The notes: generated from the sequence alone by a model not told the origin. Shown: positions 16,607-25,219, numbered from the stretch's first letter. The stretch: DNA of 51,698 nucleotides from an uncultured Clostridia bacterium (GCA_944384405.1 CALWTH010000056.1:1-51698), one strand, 5' to 3'. A program made the numbers and translations.

Positions 16607-17283
16607 TTAAGTTTTTCTAATACACGACTTAACACTTCTTGATGTATATCTTCTATTGACCTAAGCCCATTTTCATTGACACAACTTACTTTAATATAAT
16701 TGTGTCTATAACACAAATTCAAATATGTATTTTCACTTCTTTCCAAAAATTGCTCGTCCATTTCATGTTGGTCGGGCTTTTCTTTTCTTGTTTGTTGAAG
16801 TACTTTCGCTACTTTTGCAGGCATGTGTAAAAAGATAGTTATGTCAGGCTTTGGAAGTTGCAAAAGGTCATACTCTAGAACTTCTAAAAAGTGAAATGTT
16901 TTTTCGCGCTCAAAATCATCAGCAGCCTTTGCCCCTTGGTGAGCAAAGTTTGAATCAACATATCTATCAACAACAACATTAATTCCGGCATCAAGTTTGT
17001 CGGTTATTTGTTTTATATTATACTTTCTGTCCGCCGCATAAAAAAGGCTTGCAACACGGGGATCAACATTTGACGCACCCTCAGGAAAAAGTGGCGCACC
17101 GTAGCCCTCTTTTCCAAGATATGGTCCTGCAATTATCTTCCCTGTTGGACTGTCATAATTAGGAAAACAGTATTTTTCAACAGGAATATTTTTTTGCTTT
17201 AGCGACTCAATAAGCAAATCACTTTGCGTTTGTTTACCAGAACAATCTGTGCCCTCAATTACAATTAATTTTCCTTTTTCCAT
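16603..17283 (-). CDS. tmk: Thymidylate kinase
   Basis: Phosphorylates dTMP to dTDP. The P-loop is GTDCSGKQTQ at residues 11-20, with glutamine replacing the usual threonine after the lysine, a variant common in clostridial-type members. The nucleoside-binding DRYVDSN follows near 121, and the LID region has arginine- and lysine-rich RKEKPDQHEMDE. With 226 residues it is slightly longer than the typical 205-215. The ATG follows GAGG. Together with deoA and cdd it forms a scattered pyrimidine salvage set in this window. Confidence 0.88.
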   Translation of the reverse strand: MEKGKLIVIEGTDCSGKQTQSDLLIESLKQKNIPVEKYCFPNYDSPTGKIIAGPYLGKEGYGAPLFPEGASNVDPRVASLFYAADRKYNIKQITDKLDAGINVVVDRYVDSNFAHQGAKAADDFEREKTFHFLEVLEYDLLQLPKPDITIFLHMPAKVAKVLQQTRKEKPDQHEMDEQFLERSENTYLNLCYRHNYIKVSCVNENGLRSIEDIHQEVLSRVLEKLN

Positions 17284-17328
17284 AAAAACCTCATGAAATA
17301 ATTGTAATCATCTAAACAAAAAAGTCAA

Positions 17329-17658
17329 CTAACTATTTGACACAGCAAGGTACATTATATCATTGACCTTTTTCTCGTTTAATGAATAAACTATGATTTT
17401 TCCTTCTCTGACACTCGAAACAATGCCCTGTGTCTTTAAAAACTTTAATTGATGTGACACTGTAGTTTGATTTATTTGCAAAACATTAGACAAATCACTC
17501 ACACACATATCACACATCGCAAGAGCGGACATTATTTTTAGTCTTGTCGCATCACAAAAATTTTGAAAGTAAAGAGCGAGTTTCTCAATGTCCTTATTTG
17601 TAGGCAAATACTTCAAAATCTTTGCCTTTGACTTTTGTGACAAAATTAAATACTCCAT
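17329..17658 (-). CDS. ArsR/SmtB-family repressor
   Basis: A 109-residue winged-helix repressor. Core text LALYFQNFCDATRLKIMSALAMCDMCVSDLSNVLQINQTTVSHQLKFLKTQGIVSSVREGKIIVYSL is typical, with the recognition helix at NQTTVSHQLKFL. The metal/arsenic-site type motif reads CDMCVSDL, with two cysteines in the alpha-3 helix, pointing to sensing of thiophilic metal or a thiol ligand (inference). The start follows GGAGGAGAT. It diverges from the small cysteine-bearing peptide gene at 17838, with an 18-base palindrome between them. Confidence 0.88.
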   Translation of the reverse strand: MEYLILSQKSKAKILKYLPTNKDIEKLALYFQNFCDATRLKIMSALAMCDMCVSDLSNVLQINQTTVSHQLKFLKTQGIVSSVREGKIIVYSLNEKKVNDIMYLAVSNS

Positions 17659-17732
17659 ATCTCCTCCAAAAATGTAACAAATAAAATTGTGACATCATAT
17701 ATATTCACAGAATGTTTTCATAAAAAAAACTT

Positions 17733-17750
17733 TGCTATAATATTATAGCA
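17733..17750. promoter_or_regulatory. 18-bp perfect palindrome, likely ArsR operator
   Basis: TGCTATAATATTATAGCA is identical to its reverse complement. It contains a TATAAT usable as -10 in each direction (17736-17741 plus, 17747-17742 minus). The position between arsR and the 17838 gene fits an operator for both. Confidence 0.6.
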
Positions 17751-17837
17751 GATTGCGATCAATAAAAAATAAAATTATTTTTATGTTTTTTGACTGAAAA
17801 CATCAAAATTAAGCTAATTTTGTTGAAGGAGGTTCAT

Positions 17838-18008
17838 ATGAATTTTTCACAAGACATACTGCTAGTTCTTCTTATAGGAATTTTGGCGTCTGCAACAGGC
17901 ACTGATCTTGCAACAAACACAAACATCTTGCTATTACTACTTCTCACTCTCGCCGGTTCTTATAACTATGGAAATTCAAGTTGTGGTTGTTCAAACAGAT
18001 TATTCTAA
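17838..18008 (+). CDS. Small (56 aa) membrane peptide with Cys-Gly-Cys tail
   Basis: The peptide begins MNFSQDILLVLLIGIL, has a second hydrophobic stretch NILLLLLLTLAG, and ends with SSCGCSNRLF. AAGGAGG lies seven bases ahead of the ATG, one of the strongest binding sites in the window, which favours a real gene over a chance frame. It could be a membrane hairpin with the two cysteines near the surface. Shared control with the divergent ArsR regulator, and metal binding by the cysteines, are inference. No homologue was recognised. Confidence 0.6.
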   Translation: MNFSQDILLVLLIGILASATGTDLATNTNILLLLLLTLAGSYNYGNSSCGCSNRLF

Positions 18009-18215
18009 AAATAGGAAAAATTACATAAAAATACCATTTTTTAACAAAAAAACACCGTTTTTTTGATGTTTTTTGCAAAAAATTAAAAAAAGAAAAGAAA
18101 TTTTGTCTTTTATTATTTGTGTGTATGCATACCAAAAAAACCTACAATATGAACATATTTTTTTATAGAAAATAGAAAAAATATATGTTTAAGTCACTAA
18201 GTTTTGGTAATTTTA

Positions 18216-18247
18216 AAGAAAAGAAGAAAAATCTTTTCTTTTTTTTA
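18216..18247 (+). terminator. Terminator after the small membrane peptide
   Basis: AAAGAAAAGA (18216-18225) pairs with TCTTTTCTTT (18232-18241) over a six-base loop, then T run. The stretch 18009-18312 otherwise shows only A/T-rich sequence and the probable -10 TATAAT (18275-18280) of the next gene. Confidence 0.6.
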
Positions 18248-18312
18248 TTAAATATAATGATTTATTTGTTTTTTTATAATATTTATTGCACAATATATTC
18301 AAGGAGGATAAT

Positions 18313-19380
18313 ATGAAATTAAAAATTGCACAATATGGCGTTGGCAAAATGAGCAAATTAACAATGCGCTATTGTTTAGAAAAAGGTTGGGAAATTGTTG
18401 GAGCGTTTGACAACAATCCCCAAAAAATCGGCTTAGACATATCTCAAATTATGGGACTTGAAAAACCATACGGAGTTAAAATTGATAGTAGTTCAAATTT
18501 TGAACAATTTTTGTTAAATAAAAAGCCTGACATTGTCATAGTAACAACCATGAGTTTATTCAAAGAAGTTTATGAAACTCTTCATCTATGCGCAAAATAT
18601 GGTGTAAACGCTATAACAACTTGTGAAGAAGCGTTTTATCCACAAAATTCAAATCCAACTCTTTTTGAAGAACTTGACTCTCTTTGCAAAAAGACAAATT
18701 GCACAATAACAGGTAGCGGATATCAAGATATATACTGGGGTAATTTGATTGCAAGTATTGCTGGATCAACGCACAAAATAACTAAAATTTTAGGAAAAAG
18801 CAGTTATAATGTCGAAGATTACGGAATTGCTCTCGCAAGAGCACATGGAGCAGGATTAACTACAAAGCAGTTTGAAAAAGAAATCGCTTCTTTAGACGAA
18901 ATATCAGATGAAGAGCGTGAAAATATTATCAGGTCAGGCGAATATGCTCCTAGTTATATGTGGAACGTAAACGGATGGCTTGCAGGAAAACTTGGATTAC
19001 ATATCACACATCAAACTCAAAAGTGTGTTCCTCAAATTGCAAAACAAGATTTACATTCAACAACACTAGATATGACTGTCAAAAAAGGTATGGTAACCGG
19101 AATGAGCGCTATTGTTACTTCTGAAACCGAAGAAGGAATAGTATTAGAAACTCAATGTATAGGAAAAGTTTATGCAAGTGACGAGTTTGATAGCAATGAA
19201 TGGACAATAGTTGGAGAGCCATCGACCACAATAGTGGTAAACAAACCAAATACTGTTGAATTAACTTGTGCAACTATAGTAAATAGAATACCAGATGTTA
19301 TTGAAGCAACAGCAGGGTATATAACCACAGACCATTTTAATTTACCACAATATAAAACAAACGTAGAAGACTTGAAATAA
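18313..19380 (+). CDS. 2,4-diaminopentanoate dehydrogenase-like oxidoreductase
   Basis: A 355-residue NAD(P)-dependent dehydrogenase. The N-terminal Rossmann fold starts IAQYGVGKMSKLTMRYCLEKGWEIVGAFDNNPQKIGLD. The region after PDIVIVTTMS aligns in layout with dihydrodipicolinate-reductase-like proteins such as the ornithine-degradation enzyme Ord. The C-terminal half, with GTGAHG-like ARAHGAG and DMTVKKGMVTGM, is the part shared by diaminopentanoate dehydrogenases. Substrate is not certain: no other ornithine-fermentation gene is nearby. The start at 18313 follows AAGGAGG by six bases. It stands alone, bounded by terminators. Confidence 0.7.
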   Translation: MKLKIAQYGVGKMSKLTMRYCLEKGWEIVGAFDNNPQKIGLDISQIMGLEKPYGVKIDSSSNFEQFLLNKKPDIVIVTTMSLFKEVYETLHLCAKYGVNAITTCEEAFYPQNSNPTLFEELDSLCKKTNCTITGSGYQDIYWGNLIASIAGSTHKITKILGKSSYNVEDYGIALARAHGAGLTTKQFEKEIASLDEISDEERENIIRSGEYAPSYMWNVNGWLAGKLGLHITHQTQKCVPQIAKQDLHSTTLDMTVKKGMVTGMSAIVTSETEEGIVLETQCIGKVYASDEFDSNEWTIVGEPSTTIVVNKPNTVELTCATIVNRIPDVIEATAGYITTDHFNLPQYKTNVEDLK

Positions 19381-19432
19381 ATCATATACAAAAAAGGTAT
19401 AGTAAAGTTTAAATCATTTTAAAACAAGCAAA

Positions 19433-19472
19433 AAAAGGAACTTTATATATAAAATGTGAAGTTCCTTTTATA
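19433..19472 (+). terminator. Terminator after the 18313 gene
   Basis: AAAAGGAACTT (19433-19443) pairs over 11 bp with AAGTTCCTTTT (19459-19469). Confidence 0.85.
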
Positions 19473-19768
19473 TTAGTTTACAAAAATAAAAACTATAGAC
19501 TATACCTTATTTATTATATATATAGTTATTTTTTAATAACTAAAGTATCAAACTTATAATACTAATAGTACTCTTATAAATGTATTTAAAAAGACAGTTA
19601 AAGTTTATAAAAGTATATAATACATATTTTATAATATTTTATATGACAACACATCAAAAAGAATATTTAGATAAACGTATATATAATATTATTTCAATTT
19701 TAAGATATTATTTTACCAAATTATTAATATCAACTAATATAAAATAACCAATATATATTAATTATATA
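19473..19768. other. AT-rich gene-free stretch
   Basis: Almost 300 bases of very A/T-rich sequence with many TATA and ATAT runs and no open frame, hairpin or promoter pair that stands out. It lies between the terminator at 19433 and the 3' end of cvpA. Confidence 0.6.
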
Positions 19769-20392
19769 TTATTTAAAGATATTTGACATTGTAGTAATAA
19801 GTTGCTGGGAACCAACTTTAAAAGCAGGATAAAGACTCGAAGAACTTATCTGAGTACTAAATATAGGTGTAAAGACGTCAAATTCATTTAATCCACTAAT
19901 AACAAAACAAATTAAAGCAACAAATATGATACCTTTTAAAAATCCAAACAAAAGTCCACACATACGGTCAAAACTTCCAATTATTGCTAAACCTTTAACA
20001 AATATAGATATCTTTTTAGCCACAAACTTAAGCATTTTGTTTATTATAAAAGACAAAATAAAAAATACAACAATATTACAAATGAATTCAACAATAGTAT
20101 TTAAAAGCATTTTTTCATCAATATGCAAAATCTTTTTAATAAAGACAAATAAAATATTGTCACTGTGAACAAATTCACTAATAATACTATTATTTTCCAC
20201 AAGCGCAGATTGCAAAGTGTCAACTTTTAATGTGTTTAATATAAAAGACGTTAGATATGGCAAAAAAAGATAAGTCAAGTATATTGAAAGAAATATGACA
20301 ACTATAGAAAACAAGGAAGCAAGCATTCCTTTTTTGAATCCTATTGCTGAACATAAACACAATATAGCAATTATACCAATATCAATCCACAC
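19769..20392 (-). CDS. cvpA: CvpA-family membrane protein
   Basis: A 207-residue membrane protein with four to five hydrophobic segments. The opening IDIGIIAILCLCSAIGFKKGMLASLFSIVVIFLSIYLTYLFLP is the CvpA signature (D-I then G-F-x-K-G). SFDRMCGLLFGFLKGIIFVALICFV is the second conserved block, with the G-x-x-D-R-x-x-G-x-x-F-G pattern. The family was first linked to colicin V production but is widespread, with a role at the cell surface. The start codon appears to be GTG at 20392 without a clear ribosome binding site, so the N terminus is uncertain by a few residues. Confidence 0.85.
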   Translation of the reverse strand: MWIDIGIIAILCLCSAIGFKKGMLASLFSIVVIFLSIYLTYLFLPYLTSFILNTLKVDTLQSALVENNSIISEFVHSDNILFVFIKKILHIDEKMLLNTIVEFICNIVVFFILSFIINKMLKFVAKKISIFVKGLAIIGSFDRMCGLLFGFLKGIIFVALICFVISGLNEFDVFTPIFSTQISSSSLYPAFKVGSQQLITTMSNIFK

Positions 20393-20580
20393 AAACCAAA
20401 TTATTGCTTTTTTTATAATAAATATACTTTTTGGGGCTACTTTTTTATTAAAAAATGGGCTTAAATAAATATAAATCCTAGCAGATTTTAAATCATTTTA
20501 ATGAACAATTACTCACGCAAATTTTGGTTGCGTAAAACTTATTTTTTTAAAAACTAAGCCGTTTTGTCTATTAGGTTAAT

Positions 20581-20780
20581 TGTTTCACGTGAAACAATTA
20601 ATTATATCAAATCAAATATAGTACTTTTAATGAATGTTTCACGTGAAACATAATAAGATTTTAATAAATTATATTTTAACAGATTAGTAACACCAAACAA
20701 AATTCATAATAACAATTTTATGTTTTATAAATTAATTGTTATGACAACAAATAGCAAACTACATTGTTTCACGTGAAACA
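20581..20780. promoter_or_regulatory. parS cluster, left group (3 sites)
   Basis: TGTTTCACGTGAAACA, the ParB/Spo0J target and a perfect 16-base palindrome, at 20581-20596, 20635-20650 and 20765-20780. Confidence 0.95.
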
Positions 20781-21149
20781 TTTATAAAATATTTATGTCT
20801 AAACAAAATATTAATAACTATAAGTATAAATTATTACATGCGTCTTGTAAATTTGGTGTACTTTTTGAATATTTTTATAACTTTAGTATATTAAAGAAAT
20901 AATAATTATAATTAAGGTGATTAATATTTAATGAAATATTATATTGTTAAACATATTCTAAAAAAGACAAACAACCAACAACAACATATATAATAAAACT
21001 TATTTAATATTCATGAATGTATAAACATAGTTTAATATATAATTTTATACTAATAAATATTATGTTTAATAGTTTTACAGAATAAATGTAACAACTTATA
21101 TAAGATATTTACTTTAATCGTTTCATTTATTTAAAAACAGAATAAAAAT

Positions 21150-21321
21150 TGTTTCACGTGAAACATAGCATGAGAAGTTTTTGACTAATATGTTTCACGT
21201 GAAACTTTGCATAATAGTTTTAAACCGATTGTTTCACGTGAAACATTATGCCAAAATTATTTTAAATCCTTTTTATATATACTGTTATTTAACATATTTT
21301 AAATTTGTTTCACGTGAAACA
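21150..21321. promoter_or_regulatory. parS cluster, right group (4 sites)
   Basis: The same 16-base parS at 21150-21165, 21230-21245 and 21306-21321, plus 21191-21206 with a single change at the last base. Confidence 0.95.
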
Positions 21322-21340
21322 TTTTAGTTTTTACACATAG

Positions 21341-21436
21341 TTATCCACAATTTTATATGAATTGTGGACAATTTTATCCTTTTCCTTATAATATGTTAAG
21401 AAAAATTCCCAATTTTACAGTTGTTTTTGTGGATAA
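21341..21436. promoter_or_regulatory. DnaA boxes next to parS
   Basis: TTATCCACA (21341-21349, perfect), TGTGGACAA (21363-21371, one mismatch, opposite direction) and TGTGGATAA (21428-21436, perfect, opposite direction), separated by A/T-rich DNA. Confidence 0.75.
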
Positions 21437-21443
21437 CTTTAAT

Positions 21444-21484
21444 AAAAAAAGAACTTTCATTCATTATAGAAAGTTCTTTTTTTT
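21444..21484 (-). terminator. Terminator after parB
   Basis: AGAACTTTC (21450-21458) pairs with GAAAGTTCT (21469-21477), flanked by A and T runs so it works in both directions. Confidence 0.85.
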
Positions 21485-21492
21485 GTTTATTT

Positions 21493-22458
21493 TTATTTTT
21501 TATTAAACTCCCTTAAATCTTTTAGAGTTAATGTTTTTGTTTTTAATAATTGCAAAAGTTCTGATATTCTGTCCAAATCGTCACGAGAATAGTAATCTAT
21601 ATATATTCTTCCTTTTCTGTCACTTCCTATTGCTGATACTTTGGTAGCAAAAACTCTTTGCATTTCATCAATAAGTTCTTTAAGTTCCATACTCTGTTGT
21701 GGCGGCTGATGTTTTGGCTTTGCGTTTGGATTAAGATATTGTTTAACAAGCTTTTCAAGTTCTCTTACAGTTATTTTTCCGTCGCAAGCAGCCATAGCAA
21801 ACTTTAATTGTGCACGAGCATCGGGGATTACAACCAAACTTCTTGCATGGCCAGCAGATAATCTATTTTGTTCAACAAGTTTAATAACGTCAGGTGACAA
21901 CGACAAAAGCCTTAATGTGTTGGCAATGTTTGGACGACTTATTCCAATTCTATCAGCAACTGTTTCCTGAGTAAAATTATATTCATCCATAAGTTGTTTG
22001 ATTGCTCTTGCCGCTTCGATTGGATTCAAATCTTCCCTTTGCAAGTTCTCTATTATAGAAATTTCTTTAATTTGTCTTTCTGTATAGTTCTTAACTATGC
22101 AAGGAACAGTATCAAGACCTGCTATTTTTGAAGCTCTCCATCTTCTTTCTCCTGCAATAATTAAATATCCATCTCCGTCAGTATTGACAACGATAGGTTG
22201 AATAACTCCATGAGTTCTAATAGATGCAGCAAGTTCATTTAAGGCGTCTTCATCAAAATGTTTACGAGGTTGGTTAGGATTTGCATGAATTTTGTTAATT
22301 TCTATTTCATTCACGCCAGATGATTGTTTTTTATCTAAATTTTCTGTCTTTGCCTGTGTTTTAACCCCACTTTCTTTTTCCATATCTTCAACTTCTTCGT
22401 CATATATTGACAATAGTGCACCTAGTCCTTTTCCTAATCCCATTTTCTTTTGTGCCAT
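21493..22458 (-). CDS. parB: Chromosome-partitioning protein ParB (Spo0J)
   Basis: Binds parS, spreads along DNA and hydrolyses CTP in this family. About 321 residues. It starts MAQKKMGLGKGLGALLS, the ParA-stimulating N-terminal peptide. The CTPase/ParB-N block has INKIHANPNQPRKHFDEDALNELAASIRTHGVIQPIVV, then GERRWRASK and the arginine-rich ENLQREDLNPIEAA. The helix-turn-helix lies at FTQETVADRIGISRPNIANTLRLLSL. The C-terminal dimerisation domain is shown by IYIDYYSRDDLDRISELL. The start at 22458 follows AAGGAG. Its seven target sites lie immediately downstream. Confidence 0.97.
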   Translation of the reverse strand: MAQKKMGLGKGLGALLSIYDEEVEDMEKESGVKTQAKTENLDKKQSSGVNEIEINKIHANPNQPRKHFDEDALNELAASIRTHGVIQPIVVNTDGDGYLIIAGERRWRASKIAGLDTVPCIVKNYTERQIKEISIIENLQREDLNPIEAARAIKQLMDEYNFTQETVADRIGISRPNIANTLRLLSLSPDVIKLVEQNRLSAGHARSLVVIPDARAQLKFAMAACDGKITVRELEKLVKQYLNPNAKPKHQPPQQSMELKELIDEMQRVFATKVSAIGSDRKGRIYIDYYSRDDLDRISELLQLLKTKTLTLKDLREFNKK

Positions 22459-22459
22459 T

Positions 22460-23269
22460 TTACACACTCCTTGTTATTTTATTTTTTGTTATGTTTTTAT
22501 AACTAATTTTGTTTTTATCTAATATTTCTTTTGTCAAACTTAGATATGCATTTGCACCTTTTGAAGACGTGTCATATAAAAGTATTGGTAGTCCATGGCT
22601 TGGTGCTTCAGCCAAACGAATATTCCGTGGTATATACGTATCATAAACTTTTGTACTGAAAAACTTTCTAACTTCTTCACTCACTTGCGCCACAAGATTT
22701 GAACGATTGTCTTTCATCGTAAGGACAACTCCTTCAATTTTGAGGTCAGGATTTAGGTGGTGAATTATCAATCTAATTGTGTTCATAAGTTGTGTTAGTC
22801 CTTCAAGTGCAAAAAATTCACATTGAATAGGAATAATAACACTATCTGCTGCGGTCAGTGCATTGACAGTCAATAGTCCAAGAGAAGGAGGACAGTCAAT
22901 AAGAATAAAATCATATCTATCTTTTATTCTTTCAAGCGCCTTTTTCACAACGTGTTCTCTTGATTGCATTTGAACAAGATCAATTTCTGCACCAGCAAGG
23001 TCAACTGTTGAAGGTATTATATCTAGTCCATCAACAAGAGTCGGAACAATGACTTCATCAATCATAACTTCTTTGTCTATCACATTATAAAGTGTTTTTA
23101 AACTGTTGGTTTTTTCCACTCCAACACCACTTGTTGCATTACCTTGAGGGTCCATATCTATAATTAATATTTTAAGTCCCATGGCAGCCATATATGCTGC
23201 AATGTTTATACAAGTCGTGGTTTTACCAACTCCGCCTTTTTGATTAGCAAACGCAATTGTTTTACCCAT
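22460..23269 (-). CDS. parA: Chromosome-partitioning ATPase ParA (Soj)
   Basis: Walker-type ATPase of 269 residues that works with ParB in origin segregation and influences DnaA. The deviant Walker A is KGGVGKTT at residues 10-17; the DMDPQGNATSG segment (Walker A') and LIDCPPSLGLLTVNAL (Walker B) follow. It heads the parA-parB operon, with one base between its stop and the parB start. A promoter TTGACA-16-TAATGT lies upstream on the minus strand near 23322-23295. The start follows TGGAGAAA. Confidence 0.97.
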   Translation of the reverse strand: MGKTIAFANQKGGVGKTTTCINIAAYMAAMGLKILIIDMDPQGNATSGVGVEKTNSLKTLYNVIDKEVMIDEVIVPTLVDGLDIIPSTVDLAGAEIDLVQMQSREHVVKKALERIKDRYDFILIDCPPSLGLLTVNALTAADSVIIPIQCEFFALEGLTQLMNTIRLIIHHLNPDLKIEGVVLTMKDNRSNLVAQVSEEVRKFFSTKVYDTYIPRNIRLAEAPSHGLPILLYDTSSKGANAYLSLTKEILDKNKISYKNITKNKITRSV

Positions 23270-23369
23270 ATTTTCTCCAAATTAAACAAATTATATTATT
23301 ACATTATAATTATATCATAAATTGTCAAAAAATCAATAAAAATTGAATTAAAACTAAAGTACCTGCATA

Positions 23370-23404
23370 TTGACTTTTATATTTCATTGAGTTAATATAT
23401 AGGT
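23370..23404 (+). promoter_or_regulatory. Predicted leaderless promoter of the 23405 gene
   Basis: TTGACT (23370-23375), 17-base spacer, TAATAT (23393-23398), then six bases (ATAGGT) to the ATG. Confidence 0.65.
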
Positions 23405-24493
23405 ATGTTAATAAAATCTGAAAATAAAAATATTGTAATAAAAAATTTTGTAGATTTTCTTGAAAATAACAATTTGGAAATTAAGGAAAATAAACTACAA
23501 TTATGTTATTTATTTACACAATACTGCCTATCTGATTTAGGGATAGAAGAAATAGAAATTGAATTTGTAAAAGAATACAAAGAAAAATGTGGCTATTATT
23601 TTTTGAACACAATCTTTATAAATGAAAGACATTTAAAACAAAACATTCATATTGTACTTAATACAATAGCACACGAATTAAGACACCACTCTCAATTAAG
23701 TTTACTAAGATATAAAAAAATAGGGTTTGCACCTGAAATTAAATTCCCAATCTATTACTATGATAATATGATTTCGGCCATAATATATGATGAATCAGGC
23801 ATATTTTTTCCAGTATACTTTACATCAATAACAGAAAAAGATGCAAGAGATTATGCTTCTTTTATTGTAGAAAAATTCCTGATTGATTTGAAACTGAAAG
23901 ATTATTCTTTTACCAATGCTTGGTCAAATTCCATGCTTGTAAAAAATGATCAGTTCTCGAAAAAAGAATTAAAAATGCACCATGATAATATGATATTGCT
24001 TGAGTCCAACAAACAAAAAATTCAAAATATGGCAAAGTTCTATTTAAAAACTATTTTAGCGTATTCCATAGATGATAGCGTTCCTTTGCCTGACAATATA
24101 ATCGAATGCTATCTAAAACGACAAAAACTAAATACTAAATCATACGCATTGCCATATGAAATTTTGTTGCATTATTACTGTGATGAAGAAATTTGCAAAA
24201 ACATCATGGAAACAAGTTACAAACTAAAAGATAAATGCGCACTAAGAGAGTTAATAAATCATGAAAATACCAAAATTTACGAAAATGACATACTAAAATT
24301 TTTGGCTTTTTGTTTTGACAAAAAACCAATTTCCTTTGAAAGAGCCAAAGAGGAATTATATAACTACTCTGATATTGACATAAAAAAGATTGTTTTTAAA
24401 TACAACACTTTATTAAAAGATTACAAAGTACAATCATCAACAGAATATCAAAATTTACAAAAAAATCTTGTTTTCGATGAAAAAACTCGCTAA
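23405..24493 (+). CDS. ImmA/IrrE-like zinc metallopeptidase candidate
   Basis: A 362-residue protein. A zinc-peptidase signature is seen: NTIAHELRHHSQ, with HExxH at residues 90-94, and a following glutamate helix ITEKDARDYASFIVEKF around 143-158 that resembles the ExxAxxFA third-ligand helix of ImmA/IrrE-type enzymes. The C-terminal 150 residues are helical, charged and unrecognised. It is the only plus-strand gene inside the parA-to-dnaA block, so it looks like an insertion between parA and rsmG. The mRNA is predicted to be leaderless, and the terminator hairpin overlaps the stop codon. Function unproven. Confidence 0.6.
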   Translation: MLIKSENKNIVIKNFVDFLENNNLEIKENKLQLCYLFTQYCLSDLGIEEIEIEFVKEYKEKCGYYFLNTIFINERHLKQNIHIVLNTIAHELRHHSQLSLLRYKKIGFAPEIKFPIYYYDNMISAIIYDESGIFFPVYFTSITEKDARDYASFIVEKFLIDLKLKDYSFTNAWSNSMLVKNDQFSKKELKMHHDNMILLESNKQKIQNMAKFYLKTILAYSIDDSVPLPDNIIECYLKRQKLNTKSYALPYEILLHYYCDEEICKNIMETSYKLKDKCALRELINHENTKIYENDILKFLAFCFDKKPISFERAKEELYNYSDIDIKKIVFKYNTLLKDYKVQSSTEYQNLQKNLVFDEKTR

Positions 24494-24510
24494 TTTTGCG
24501 AGTTTTTTGT
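24481..24510 (+). terminator. Terminator overlapping the 24493 stop codon
   Basis: AAACTCGC (24483-24490) pairs with GCGAGTTT (24498-24505); the stop codon TAA sits in the loop start. The same CTCGC stem is used after dtd. Confidence 0.85.
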
Positions 24511-24515
24511 ATTTT

Positions 24516-25217
24516 TTAAATTATTGGTTTTGTTTTTGGTAAATTTTTTGGTCTTGGATATTTCATTGGAGTGTTTGAAACTTTTGAAATAATTATATTT
24601 GTTCTAATACTATTTTCTTCTTTTAATATTACATTTTGCAGTTTTTCAATTTTACCACCAAGCACTTTTATGGCAGTATTTGCTTCTTTTATTTCTTCTT
24701 CTGCTTTTAGACTTTTGTAGGCTATCATTATTCCGCCACACTTTACAAGTGGTAAGCAATATTCACAAAGCGTGTTAAGTCTTGCAACAGCACGCGAAAC
24801 ACACACGTCATAACTTTCTCTATATTGTTTTGCAAAGTCTTCAGCGCGTGAGTGAACACATATTGTATCTTTAAATTCAAATATTTCAACTACTTTTTTT
24901 AAAAAATTTATTCTTTTTTGCAAACTATCAAGAAGAGTTAATTTTATATCAGGTCTAAGTATTTTTAAAGGTATTCCAGGAAATCCCGCACCAGTACCAA
25001 CATCAACAACACTAGCGTTTTGTGGTATTATTTTTATTGGTAAAATACTATCGAGAATGTTTTTTATTGCAAAATCTTTTTTGTCAACTATACGTGTTAA
25101 ATTTAGTGTCTTGTTTTGCTCAACGACAATATTATAATATTTATTTAATTTAATAAGTGCCTCTTCTGTATATGGAATTTCGTATTTATCAAAAAGTTGT
25201 TTTAATATTTCAATCAT
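24516..25217 (-). CDS. rsmG: 16S rRNA m7G527 methyltransferase RsmG (GidB)
   Basis: SAM-dependent methyltransferase acting on helix 18 of 16S rRNA. The 233 residues show ASVVDVGTGAGFPGIPLKI (SAM-binding GxGxG loop), LTLLDSLQKRINFLKKVVE and VCVSRAVARLNTLCEYCLPLVKCGG, all RsmG hallmarks. GAGG five bases before the ATG sets the start. It follows mnmG by two bases in an mnmE-mnmG-rsmG operon, the standard Bacillota order. Confidence 0.96.
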   Translation of the reverse strand: MIEILKQLFDKYEIPYTEEALIKLNKYYNIVVEQNKTLNLTRIVDKKDFAIKNILDSILPIKIIPQNASVVDVGTGAGFPGIPLKILRPDIKLTLLDSLQKRINFLKKVVEIFEFKDTICVHSRAEDFAKQYRESYDVCVSRAVARLNTLCEYCLPLVKCGGIMIAYKSLKAEEEIKEANTAIKVLGGKIEKLQNVILKEENSIRTNIIISKVSNTPMKYPRPKNLPKTKPII

Positions 25218-25219
25218 AT

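Larger units (their letters stand above)
20393..21492. other. 1.1-kb non-coding origin-like region
   Basis: Very AT-rich, with no open frame of note, between cvpA and parB. It holds seven parS sites in two groups, three DnaA boxes near its right end and a terminator. This arrangement is that of a centromere-like region and possibly of a replication origin. Confidence 0.8.

Noticed and set aside
20393..20440. Leaderless start for cvpA
   Set aside because: The GTG start has no ribosome binding site, but the candidate -10 (ATAATT) and -35 are poor, so it was not counted.
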